Positions 1 to 10,513 of a stretch of 64,000 bases of DNA are shown piece after piece. The first letter of the stretch is position 1, and each line of letters opens with the position of its first letter. This DNA is from Copromyces sp. CBS 386.78. Its lineage: Eukaryota > Ascomycota > Sordariomycetes > Sordariales > Sordariaceae. Both the position numbers and the translations under genes were made by a program. The DNA lies in assembly GCA_030685235.1 (NCBI GenBank), contig MU839211.1, positions 1 to 64,000 on the forward strand. The letters are read 5' to 3'. Below the pieces are notes generated by a model that had not been told where the DNA came from, ran no database searches, and saw only the letters and a program-made list of their open reading frames with translations.

Positions 1-1833
1 AAAATTTTGGCGTGCATTAGCGCGCGGGAAGGGTGTAAGTGGGTGGGGCTACGGTGCCGGAAGACATTCATTACGGTGCGAAAAGACATTCTCTTGATTT
101 GTGTCTTCACAGTAAAAATGCCGACTGGAGTGGCTAGGGTTTCCTCAGCTAAAAATAAAGGATAGCCCCGGATAAGATAGGTTAATGAATGGCAAATGCT
201 TTGATTCGTGAAGACAGCAGAATCCAACGGACAATGAGGCGCCGACATTGTCCGACTGTCCGACGTTAGTAACCCACCGACGCGGACCCCGGAGCCCGGT
301 GCGGGGACGGCCCGTTAGAAAGACATCTGAAACGGGACACAGACTCCACCTCCCCGTGATTGTACCTACCTTAGCTTCCTACGTATGCCTCTTGGGTCGG
401 CCGGCAGGGCTGTTGAATTCATTTGTTTTGTTTCCAGGTCGAGGGACATGATAAGTGCCCTGCTGAGCGATAAGGCACTGATGAGATTCCAGAGTGCAAT
501 GTTGCTGCGTAAAGTCCTTCTGGGTCCTCTTCGATTTATCATCGTATCGGCTCAGGATGACCAAGCTGGCAAAGAGGCGCAGTTGAGATTGCCGGATCGG
601 CCAAGACCCACCGAGTTCAGCTGGGTCGAGATGGCTTTGCACGTCGAGTCAAGGCACATTTATAGAGACGGGAGTTCGGGGATCAATGGCAATCAGATTG
701 CTGCCAGGTACGGGTGCTCTTTTGAAGTGGCTTGAGCCAATCTAGACGAGCGTTGCGATGCTGTTGAGGCTCAGATTTGGGGGATGTTATGGATGTTAAC
801 AGAGACCCATACTATGGAGACATCCAAGCTGGGAGGCCTCACTTCCGTCATTGTGAATTAAGGTTTGTGTTGAGAGTTTCTTCGCTACTCCTCAACCGCC
901 GGGACATTTGTTTGATGGCAGCCTTGAGTCGCCGAGACTTGGCAGGTAACAGAAGACTTGCTTTGTATGGATAGCTTCTCGGACTTGAAGGAAAATGTCA
1001 TTGTTGGTCGTATACGGTACTCAGGAAAATGCTTTACTATCGCCAACATGTATAGGCAGGCAGGTACCTTGGGCATTGCGTTTCCTTGGTACCTGCCCAG
1101 CTGCCTTAACACATATGAAGGTGCGACTGGCGGCATCACCCTGCTTGCTAATGCTGCTTCCAAGGTTATTAAGGTATTTTTTGTTCTCTTTTGTTCTATT
1201 CCAAATGACAAAGTCACTCGTTTCAACAAAACACAGGGGCACCTCCTGACGACATCTTATCCCAACTCCTCTCTCTAACAACATCCATCAGCGTCAATAT
1301 TTTACTTCCGTATTTCATCTCACCAACCCCAGGCAACTGTATTACGCGTCCCGGACGTTGGGTGGTGCATCAGCACGCCCAATCCGGAAGAACCCCGGTC
1401 GACCAGCTCGGTATCGTGCTATCAAAATCGAGTGATCATGTCGTCGGGACGTGTTAAGCGATCCCTCTTATAAAGACAGGTATGGATTCCATCCCACACC
1501 CAACCACAGGCAACGACAGTCCACCCACGGAGCAGCGCGGTCACACGCTAACCCACCATTGCACTTTAGCGTTCTCAGGCGTTCCACCGTTCGGCGTGGT
1601 AAGCCCAGCCACTACCCTGTGTCATCCCTGCCCTTGTGGGTGCGTGCGGTGCAATGGGTCGCTGTCGCTTCGCAGGCTTGCCCCAACTCTACGGTTTGGC
1701 CCAAAACACCGACAGTTCCCCCGCCAGACGATCCGCCCGTTCCTTTCCTTCCATCTCAATCAGTTCTGGCCAGCACCCGAGGACGGTTTCCATCGCAACA
1801 ACAACTACCGACCCCATCGCGGGCTACTCCGAT
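1..1833. other. Gene-free left end and bZIP leader
   Basis: No coding region is supported here. Open frames are short, lack family resemblance and overlap each other. A TATAAA-like box at about 1468-1473 and the pyrimidine-rich stretch after it suggest that transcription of the bZIP gene starts near 1500, so 1500-1833 is probably its 5' leader. The leader holds at least two upstream ATGs, one at 1482 out of frame and one at 1654 in frame with the bZIP protein. Confidence 0.5.
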
Positions 1834-3089
1834 ATGAACGTAACCAATTCCGCAAACAAGACTGTCAATCCCAGCGAACTTTTCCTGGACACAAACCAAC
1901 CCGGAGCCGCTTGGGACCAGTCACCGTATCACTCGGACCTGATTCTCTCGGGACTTGGCTTCGACACCAGCAGTTTCGCCATCGGGCAGCATGCAAATAG
2001 CGCCTTCAACGCTCTCGAGAACACCAAGACATTGACGGCAAACTTTCCAACTCAACCATCGCTTGTCACGCAATCGCAGGTCTTGGAAGCGCAGCCAACG
2101 GGAAACGGGCCCACCTACCTCGACTCCATCCAACATTCCGGTCCCAACTTCGACTGGGCAGGGGACAATTCCATCAACCCCATCAACTTCTCCATCCCCA
2201 CTCCCTTCAACCTCCCTCAGCAACCCGTTTCCGGCTGGAATACGCCTGCGACGACCCCTCTTGCGCCCCGCCAGCATCGCATTCCCGGTCCCGGCTCTGG
2301 TCCCGGTCGCAACTTTGGTCTCGCCAACGGACAATCGAACCATCTCAGCGAGAAGGACAAGTACCTTTCCATCACCCATCGACACACTGAACCATATCAT
2401 CATCGCATCGACAAGCGCAACAAAGTTCAACGATTAGTCACCAACATGAAGTCAGTGCCGATTATTGAGGACAGGCCGTGCGAGTTCCCCAAGCTCAGCA
2501 AACGGGGAAAGCACAGGGATGAGGACGACCTCGACGAGGACGAACGGGTTCTCAAGGGCGAAGAGGCCAAGGGTATGACTTCGGCGCAGAGGCGCCAACT
2601 TCGCAATAAAGTATCGGCCCGCAATTTCCGTGCTCGTAAGAAGGGTAGGTTTACCTTGGTAATTCCGTTTGCGATGAACATGCTCACTGACCATTTCCAG
2701 ACTATATCCACGACTTGGAGGAAAAGTGCAAAGAACAACACCGCACGATCCTCCAGTTGGAGGCTAATATGCGCGCCCAGATTACAGATAATGAGCGCTG
2801 TAAGGCCCTCATTGTTGAACTCCTTGGACTGCCAGAAATGGCGAACCTGCTCGGCCACTACGAGAAGAAGATCAGCGCCATGGCCCAGACGATAGCGCCT
2901 GCCCAGTCTCAGCTCAACATGGACAGCAGTATATCGGACTCGATCGGAATGTCCTCTTCCCAGTCACAGTCTCAAAGCATGTTCACAACCTCAACTTGGG
3001 CACAGCAGCTGCAGAATGATTCGGCCGAACTCGATGACTTCAGTGACGAGATAGGCATAGATCCAGCCGGTCTTAATTTTCAACGTTAG
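1834..3089 (+). CDS. bZIP transcription factor
   Basis: Predicted CDS join(1834..2644,2701..3089), 399 residues. The basic region lies at about residues 250-272 and fits the bZIP signature NxxxARxFRxRK, then runs across the intron into DYIHDLEEK and a leucine-zipper-like helix (LEANMRAQ, LLGLPEMANLLG). The 56-base intron (GTAGGT donor, TTTCCAG acceptor) splits the codon at the basic region/zipper junction. The N-terminal 240 residues are Asn/Pro/Ser-rich and probably disordered; an acidic stretch (DEDDLDEDE) comes just before the basic region. It should be a nuclear DNA-binding dimer; targets cannot be inferred. An in-frame ATG at 1654 would add 60 residues; I prefer 1834 because the upstream part reads like leader sequence. 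The family is clear, the ortholog is not. Confidence 0.88.
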
Positions 3090-4426
3090 TGTCCCAGGCA
3101 CCCGAGATACTCTTCCTTGCTGGGCTAGGAACGCCTGTCAGACCCAACAAACACGGGGTCAGAGCTGGTCGTTTCTAGCCATAGGGGAAAGAGTCAGAGG
3201 CGCTCCTAGCCCTGACCAGCACGTGTTTAACGAAGTTTCATGTTCAAATTTGGCGTTTGCTTTCGGGAAGCTTTTTCGCTTCTATCGTACATGGAAGGGG
3301 ACTCCGGTGTTATTTTATTTGCTTTCGATGTGTGATTTGTGGACGGGACACGGCCCGCGAGCTTGTCGAATAACGATGGGAGGATTACAGCGCACATTTT
3401 TCAGGAAGGTGACAGTAGTAGATATGATAGGATTGGGGTGCTATGTGATGGATATGGCCATATTTGAAGTTACAAAAATCGTTGAGAGAAAGAATCAACC
3501 ACACTCTTCAATTGAAAGCCGCCCGCTACCCATTCCTGTGTGAGCCTGTTCGTGTGAACGGTCCTGTGTGATCCATGAAATCTTCGCCGAGGTGACGAGA
3601 CAGGATGCGGTCAACTGGTTGAATCCAGCAAGTGCTCACAACCACGCTGTCACCTACCCGCGCCAGCACATCCGCAAACGGAGCCTATTACGGGTGTTGC
3701 GGAGGAGGCCCGTAGCGACGGGACGGCGAGCCTACTGTCACTTACACGAGGCTGCATCGGAGTGTTCGGGCAGTTGAGGACCCGACTCGAGCCTTGTGTG
3801 ATGGAAGGGGCTGAAGTCGCTATAATTACAGCAGGTTTTGGTGATTGTCCACAGTAAGCCCACTGGAAGTGAGAATGGACAGCTCCCGCTCGATTCCGCC
3901 TTGCATGTACTACTCCATCATGTATGTTTTTGGATCTGTTTCCCAACCACCAGTCACTTGATGTAATAAAGAAGAATTGCTTAGAATATTTAGCCTTCCT
4001 AATTTGCCATTCAAAAAATGTTATATTATTGTAACTTCTATATCGACTTCAAAAGTCGAGTGTCCAAGGTGTGTCCTATTACTTCCATGTTTGCCAGGTG
4101 CGAGCCGCACGGGCCACTTTCGGCGTTGTGATGGATGGCTTGTTTGTTGTCGAAGTCGCGTATGTGTGCAGGATCACAGTTGTCAATCGTCAGGAGGTAG
4201 GTAAATAGTAGTAGTTTATCGAGTACCTAGGAGGAAAATGGTAGGGAATCGGAAAGGAAGGGTCAAGAACTATGCCATGGTAAGGCGCGGATGCGTTTTA
4301 TTTGGCAGTAAGTAAAGTAAAATGACAGATAACAATCCTCATCAAAATACGAGAGCCAGTAGAGGTATCCCATACACCAAAAACACGAAGCTCCATCATC
4401 CGTCTGTTCATTCTCCGCTGATTAAC
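3090..4426. other. Gene-free stretch
   Basis: Holds the 3' region of the bZIP gene, including the inverted repeat at 3121-3212, and the 3' region of the convergent secreted-protein gene A. An open frame at 3223-3543 has no recognisable features. Around 3960-4030 and 4200-4330 the sequence is AT-richer than its surroundings. Confidence 0.4.
3121..3212. repeat. Inverted repeat just past the bZIP stop codon
   Basis: The arm at 3121-3136 (TGGGCTAGGAACGCCT) is complementary, with one mismatch, to 3198-3212 (AGGCGCTCCTAGCCC). The spacer is about 60 bases and begins about 30 bases after the bZIP stop. It could form a 3'-UTR hairpin; no function is known. Confidence 0.5.
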
Positions 4427-5108
4427 CTACAACCTCTTCATTCCTGATTTCTTGCACTTAAGTTGACCATTATCGTTAATGATCCCCTGATCTGCGAGTG
4501 GATGAATGTTAAAACACTGCAGAAACACCTCGAATAGGGGTAGACTTACCCAACAAGAAAGCTTGGTCGCCTGGACAGATTAATGTCATGCCCCCGTCCA
4601 ACTCCCCCTTGGACATGTAACAACTATGGGGTGCTTGGCAAACGTTCTCGGGTTGACTGAAGACCAATTTGTCAGTTCGTTTCAATATCCTCTCGTCTAG
4701 CCATGTCTAGTAGAAACGAGCATGAAAGATATAGATGAGGTGGCAGTGTGACACTCACGAGGTCGCCTTCCTGAGGCCCTTCGTTTTCCCGTCCATAAAG
4801 GTCCATTCCAATACTTTGTTGTTTTCCTCATCCTCCGGCTTTGTGCCTTCTGGGACGAAGGCCGAGAAGCATCCCTGGTTGAGGTTGATGTTGGTTGGAA
4901 CCTTCGAGCCTGTGTGACCCTCACAGATGGCCCCAAGCATGCACGCCTTTCCATCCCACTTATAGAAACTGCAAGTAGGGCTGAATGCTCCATTAGAGAT
5001 GCGAAGTTTGCTGCCCCTCGTCTGCGAAGTTGAAATGTTGGCAGCGGATGCGAGGCCTAACATAAACAAGGAGAGGAATATGCTTCCAGTAACAGATGGG
5101 CAACGCAT
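4427..5108 (-). CDS. CVNH-like small secreted protein A
   Basis: Predicted CDS complement(join(4427..4491,4550..4656,4759..5108)), 173 residues. The N terminus is a signal peptide (IFLSLFMLGLASA). Repeat 1 carries F-x3-C, C-x-L-x-A-x-C, then INLNQGC and LEW. Repeat 2 carries NVCQAPHSC, LICPG and FLLDQGIINDNGQLKC, which is the cyanovirin-N homology end motif LD-x2-I-x-N-D-N-G-x-L-x-C. Intron phases are 2 and 1, as in paralogs B-E. For the first acceptor I chose the TTCAG at 4657-4660, because it gives an exon of 107 bases against 104 in E and avoids in-frame stops. CVNH proteins are typically mannose-binding lectins; secretion is seen here, sugar binding is inferred. The secreted cysteine-rich character is solid and the CVNH call is strong on motif order. 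Confidence 0.78.
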
Positions 5109-6525
5109 TTTGTCAACTTGGGTGGTGATATATGGGTTTATTCCAAGTTGTTGGTTTGTATTGATGTTGTATTTTGTTGACGGGATGCCTCTCCTGACGA
5201 AGAATGATGGATGATCGCTGCTCCGCAGGTTCGTTGCTGTTCAATGCGAGTAGGATACCTAGGATTCAGCATCCAGAGTCTCAGCCAGAGGGATAGGGTG
5301 GTTTAGACTTATAAACCCAGGGACACACAGGCAAGAGAATTGAGAACGCATCCGTGTCATGGAGGTATGTAAACACAATATGCCTTTCAATGCCGTAGCG
5401 CGCGGGTGCCGCAGGAGTTGCGTCCGTCACCAACAGACGTGATTTGTGAGCATCGTGCGGCAATTTTTCAAGTCCTGATTTCTTCATGATAGGTGCTCAC
5501 GCGAGGATCTCGAGCCTTTAGTTTGTTGTCGTGCTGAGTAGTAGAACTAGTGTCCAATTGATAAGCGCTTCGTTGGGTGCAGGCACGCGGTACAAGTAGA
5601 CGCACCTGCAGTCTAACACAGGCGGGCTACGGCAGGCACCGCCAACAACAACATCTTCGCGCCTGGTTTCTTTCCCAACTCCAGCTTGTAGGTTTCTCAA
5701 CACCAACTTGTCGCTTTCTCAACGCTAACTCGTCCCTTACGCTACGTCTACACTTCCAATGCACCGCAATCTCTTACGAACACCCCTCTTTGGTGCTTAA
5801 TGGGCGTTTGCCATCAGTGCCATCAGTGCCATTTGCGTCGCGCTCGCTCCTCGCCACTCGAAGTTGCACATCTTGCCCCGTTCTCACATCACGTCCCACC
5901 AGCGGCTACCAACACTCCTTTCAATAGGTATGGTAGCAACCGAAGAGAGGCCATCTTTGCCTAAGGCATATGTCCAACGGCGCCGAGACGGTTGGTCCTT
6001 GGCGACCGGCTGTTGGTCGTTGGTTTCAGAGCCACGAGGACAAAGGGTCGAAGACATGGAGGGGCGGCACAACCGGGCACGGCAATTTCATACATCGAAC
6101 CAGCAAACATCGTGCACCAACAGATCGACTACTCTACCTGCCAAGGTGACCGTAAAACACTTCGAAATGACTGGAGATCGGTCCATACCTAATTCCGCTT
6201 TTGCAAACAGAGTTCAACTGGGCGTCTGCTGCATGGCGCTTATGGAACAAAACTACCAACCACACGAGTTGAAGCTGTGAATGGGCGGCCCAGGGCATGG
6301 ACTTCCAATAATCATGCTTGTCATACGTTTGTCTTCCTTTTGCATCTCTATTCTCTGCCCTGTATAAAACCACAAGTCAGTCCAATTCCTCCCTCAAGTA
6401 TTTTTTTTTCCCGTTTCCTATCAAACCTCACTGCTCCCTTGAAAACACCAAGCGTTGCAAGCCAGGCTACCACGACGACTCACCAAGTCAAACAAGATAC
6501 TACGCACCAACTCCTGTCGACCAGG
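5109..6525. other. Divergent promoter region between secreted genes A and B
   Basis: No coding region is supported. A and B are transcribed away from each other from this 1.4 kb interval. A TATAAAA-like sequence at 6362-6368 lies about 160 bases before the start of B, a spacing similar to that in D and E. Confidence 0.4.
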
Positions 6526-7230
6526 ATGCTCTTCTCAAACTCTCAGGTTTCTGACCTTTTCCTTCTGGCTCTTGCCATGGGCTTTATTTCCCCAAGCCTC
6601 GGCTTCGAAGGATGGCAGAAGAGGTTCACCCAAGTTTGCACATCCACTCAGCTCGATATGGGCAAGTGTACCTTGAAAGCCAGCTGCACTATTGACAAGT
6701 CGAAGAAGAACGACAAGAACGCGGCTAAACACGACTCCGTTCTCGACTTGAACAAATGTTTCGGAATATTCCACAGGCCTTGGCGGATGAGCAGCTCCGA
6801 GTATGATTTTGACTGGAAAAACAATAAGACCGAGAGAGTAGTGTGAGTCTAAGCACCTACATAGATACCTACCTAACAACACCCGTGCAGTCAGGCTCCC
6901 AGTTCATGTTGCTATCTGGAACCGAAGAGAAGCTAACAGACCCATTCCGTTCTTAGCACCGATAATTTTTGCCAACATACCAGATATGGCGAACTGGATA
7001 AGCAGATTGATCCAGATCATACAGACGACCACGAATACATGCAACGGCTGCACGTCATCGGCAAAGACCAGACGTACGGCTTTGAACAATGGCCGTTTCT
7101 AGGTGAATCATTCTCCCCACAAGCGTACGGTGGCACTTGGTATTGGCAATGGGCACTAACGCAAGGGACAGATGAACATATCGAGAGCAAAGATGGCCAT
7201 CTTGAATGCTTTGGCAACCGAGGAACCTAG
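6526..7230 (+). CDS. CVNH-like small secreted protein B
   Basis: Predicted CDS join(6526..6842,6957..7102,7172..7230), 173 residues, with intron phases 2 and 1. The signal peptide is DLFLLALAMGFISPSLG. Repeat 1 has FTQVC, CTLKASC and LDLNKCFG; repeat 2 has NFCQH and ends in FLDEHIESKDGHLEC, the same LD-x2-I-x3-D-G-x-L-x-C signature as its neighbours. Repeat 1 carries a lysine-rich insertion (DKSKKNDKNAAK) not seen in A or D. Read only up to the first donor the protein would end at residue 105; the acceptors at 6955-6956 and 7170-7171 recover the second repeat in frame. It is likely an extracellular lectin-like protein; ligand unknown. Confidence 0.78.
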
Positions 7231-8062
7231 GATGGACTTTGACATGGCAACCAAAGAATTTGGCGTCGCGCGGAAGAGCTGGCTCGTCTGACGGACGCTG
7301 GGATTTTGTTTTTCAGTTTGGCGAAGGGAATTCGGTCGAGGAATCGGTTGAGATAGCATTAGTTGCCTAAAGGTGCTTTTCATTCATTTTGTTTCAAATC
7401 TGGTCCAATGTCAGTGCCATCGCTCATGTCCCCACCTTCGTAAATGCTGTACTGGCTGGTTGGGGTCACGGTGTGGTCGTTGTGCCGCCTAGTCAAACGG
7501 CAGGTATGGCCCATGTGTTGTTAGTTGGTTTATGAGGACGGGGTAGTTGGTTGGCACTGTGCCGTCTGGTCAAATGGCGAAAACAAAGCGGGAAAAAGGA
7601 CAATCGTACAGCGGCTCTCGACAATGCATTTGTCGGAAGGTAGTCGTCGTACAGTCTACATTTATCTAGTGCAATTTGCCCATTGACAAAGGGTAGAATA
7701 AGAGAAAGGGCCCATTGGCGCTCGGGTTCATGTATACCGGAGATTGAAGCGCCATTGCTTACATGTATCATTGTTCGAGCCAAACATTTACCGCTTCATG
7801 GCTCAACTCCTTTATTTGGCCCCATTTACCGGTTTACGCTTGTCCCCTTTTCAACGAGTACATATACCTGAGCTTCTGCACCATGCATACCTACGCATCC
7901 TGCATCTCACTTGGCCATCTTACTTTTTATTCTTTGCATGATCAGCAAGACCTCCACAGGACACCACTTAAACGTCCTCAGAAGAAGAGCACCCAAACCT
8001 TCGCACACTACGCCATCAAACTAAAGCCTTAACGACCTGCGCCGCAGACTTTCCTGTTCAAG
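7231..8062. other. Gene-free stretch between B and C
   Basis: No coding region is supported; it holds the 3' region of B and the promoter of C. The sequence shortly before 8063 is C/A-rich, as expected of a fungal leader. Confidence 0.35.
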
Positions 8063-8727
8063 ATGTGGTTGTCTATCACTCAGGGTACCTACCCCTCTCT
8101 TGTTTTCGGATTCGTTGCTACCGCTACGGCTTTGGTTATTAGAGACCATAAATTCAACACCGATGAATGGTCCTTGATGAATGTTCCGGTAGACTCGGGT
8201 CGGTTCAGCGAGCATTGCAACAATTTCCATTTCAACAACAAGACCTGTGTCCTCACTGCCAACTGTGGGGATAACCGCAACCCGTCTAGCCTCAACTTGA
8301 ACAAATGCTTTTGGTATCACAAGGTAGATAAGAAAGACAACGAAAATCTGGGATGGCGGGTGGACTGGAATGAGAAGAACGAAGATCGCCATGGGTGAGA
8401 AAGCCCCCCTCCCCCTAAGAGTTCTTTTGATAGCATACCGCTAATCGACCATACTAGAATCACAAACTTTTGCGACTTCTGCGAGACTCAGCTTGGACCC
8501 ATGGTCTACACATATGAAGAAAACCCCCTGATCCTGATTCCTATGTGTCTTCCACCCGATGATCCCAAAGACAAGTGGCGTAGAAGAGCAGCTTGGCATG
8601 TTTGGTTGGGTACGTTGTTCCCCTGTATTCTATATCCACCACCAATTCACTTATTGACTCCATTCTAGATCGATATATTGGCCTCAACGATGGGCAAATG
8701 GAATGCTTTGGAAGGAAAGGCGCGTAG
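8063..8727 (+). CDS. CVNH-like small secreted protein C
   Basis: Predicted CDS join(8063..8394,8458..8609,8669..8727), 180 residues, with intron phases 2 and 1. The N terminus is hydrophobic (VFGFVATATALV) but less typical as a cleavable signal than in the paralogs. Repeat 1 has FSEHC, CVLTANC and LNLNKCFW; repeat 2 has NFCDFCET, LIPMC and VWLDRYIGLNDGQMEC, a near-perfect CVNH end motif. This copy is the clearest one for recognising the family. Introns are short (63 and 59 bases) with GTGAGA/CTAG and GTACGT/CTAG borders. It sits in tandem with B and D on the same strand. Confidence 0.78.
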
Positions 8728-9806
8728 GTGGGATCATGTGTGTACCTTACACAGTAGAGGTACCCTTGGGGACTGGAGATGAGCTTCCTGGCCTGACTGA
8801 GGCAACTTAGGAGGTAGTAAGCGGTTGGTACGGGCTGGACTCGCATCAAAGATCGGTACAATTGAATGCTTTTGTTTTTTTCTAGCTGGTGACCAAAGCA
8901 AAACTTATTTGGTAGCAGTTGGATATTCCCCCGAATGACAGTATGGGGATGTAAAGACATCCAGCCACATTCTGGCACAAGTTGTCTTTGCAGAACTGGC
9001 AACAATGCGCTTGTTTTGTGCCTGTGATTCTTTGCTTTCGCGGATTTCCCGCACGTCACCATGGAAGCTAAATCGCCTGAAGGACTTAAACGGCCGATGG
9101 CGATGAAGACGAGTAGAAGTAGTTAGGTAACGTGTGGCTCCTTGATCCAGTCTGGATCCAACGGCAAACGCAAAGATGGGAAAGGAGTCGATTCTGTACC
9201 GGCACCAACAACAATGTCTTTGTCCGAAGAGCCGCCATCCGGCAGCTCGGTACCCAGGGGTACCTAAGCGCCACAACGAGAACAATGATGCCCATTCTGT
9301 TATTGAGAACTTCCAAACTGGCGCTTAATGGAAGGGACCCAACCGGTTATCAGCTGGTAAAGGAGGAGCAATAAACTCTCTAAAGGAAGGAACCTTAAAC
9401 GAATAGCAGACGGTGACCAACCGCGAGTGTTCATTGCTGCGGTTGGTTACGATGTGCGTTTGAGGATTAGGATGTCCTACCCTTAGTGATTGAACTTCTC
9501 TCTTCTTTCTTCCTTCTCAACAAGATCCCGTCCGCTTGCTTATCGGTTTTTCAGTCACAGGCCACATATGAAACACCCGCGCGCTAACACATTGATTGCC
9601 CCACGGATATGACCCGCTCTTGCAAGTAGTATAAGACCTCCCGTGACCGCATCTGTACCAAGGGCAGTGCTTTTCTGCATTATCAATTCCCTTCTTCCTC
9701 CTTGCCTCTACTCAACCGAAGAGTGCTTCGAGCAAACGACGCCTTGCCACACAGGAAACACCACCGTAAACCACCTCAATATCCCAAGACCAGCACAACA
9801 TTCAAG
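8728..9806. other. Intergenic region holding the promoter of D
   Basis: No coding region is supported. From about 9300 to 9806 the sequence is closely similar, in inverted orientation, to 45,905-45,424 upstream of gene E. Identity is highest at 9541-9645, including a GTATAAGACCTC TATA-like block at about 9629-9640 and the stretch CGCGCTAACACATTGATTGC. Confidence 0.6.
9300..9806 (+). repeat. Duplicated promoter/leader block, copy 1 (gene D)
   Basis: Direct comparison shows long matching runs with the reverse complement of 45,424-45,905. Examples are GGCGCTTAATGGAAGGGACC near 9320 and near 45,885, TCGGTTTTTCAGTCACAGGC near 9543 and near 45,670, and CACGGATATGACCCGCTCTT near 9602 and near 45,600. 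The match continues through the TATA-like box and leader into the signal peptide. Confidence 0.8.
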
Positions 9807-10513
9807 ATGCGTTCCCAAATCACTCTGGGCCTCTTCCTCTCCATCTGTCTACCTTCCATGGGACACGTCGCCAAGTTCCCGCCTAACTCGCTACAATTGA
9901 GGGAAGAAGTTGAAGATTTGGGGTGGGATAAATTCGGTGATCACTGCTCAAAAGACAGCTTCGACAATAAAAAATGCGAACTCACCTCCCACTGCGGTCC
10001 AACCAAGTCCAAACTCAACATCAACCATTGCCTATCAGTTTGGGTGCCAGAGGGGCAGGAGAAGAACGAGACCGCCAGGAAGTCCGTTGAATGGAAGCGC
10101 TATGATAGCATTCATGATAAAGGATACGTGAAGTTGAAGGGGTAAGTAATCTACTTTCGCCACAATCGTTTGGGAGCTGGACCACAAAGCACAACGCAGA
10201 TGAGCTGACAAAGATTTACACTGTAGGGCCAACGTCTGCACGGCCAAAGGATTAGGAAACTGTAGGATAGAGGCTGAGGGACCAATGTGGACGTTATTTT
10301 GTGATGGGATGATGATGCTGCCGTTGAGTACGTTGCCCCTCTCCAAACCGTTCTAATCGATACTTCCGCCGCTAGGAAGACAGTTAATACCCACGCCGAA
10401 TATATTAGCTAGCGTCATCACGATACTAGCCATACTGCTCTTTCTACTAACATATTATCTCTAAACCAGACTGGCAGGTCTATCGAAACAGCAAAGGACA
10501 ACTCGTGTGCTAA
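9807..10513 (+). CDS. CVNH-like small secreted protein D
   Basis: Predicted CDS join(9807..10141,10227..10327,10470..10513), 159 residues, with intron phases 2 and 1. The signal peptide MRSQITLGLFLSICLPSMGH is almost the same as that of gene E, 35 kb away, and the upstream 500 bases match too, so D and E are duplicates. Repeat 1 has FGDHC, CELTSHC and LNINHCLS; repeat 2 has NVCTAKGLGNC, LFCDG and VYRNSKGQLVC. The protein ends right at the last cysteine and its final exon is the shortest of the five (44 bases). Mature residues differ far more from E than the signal peptide does. Likely an extracellular CVNH-type lectin, ligand unknown. Confidence 0.78.

Noticed and set aside
1482..2000. 172-codon open frame overlapping the bZIP start
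   Set aside because: It overlaps the bZIP coding region out of frame and has no domain; noted only as an upstream ATG.
3223..3543. 106-codon open frame downstream of the bZIP gene
   Set aside because: It lies in the expected 3' flank, with no domain and no splice partner.
4690..4740. Alternative acceptors for the second exon of gene A
   Set aside because: The TAG acceptors at 4711-4712 and 4697-4698 lead to in-frame stops; the AG at 4690-4691 stays open but has a weak context and makes the exon 33 bases longer than in E.
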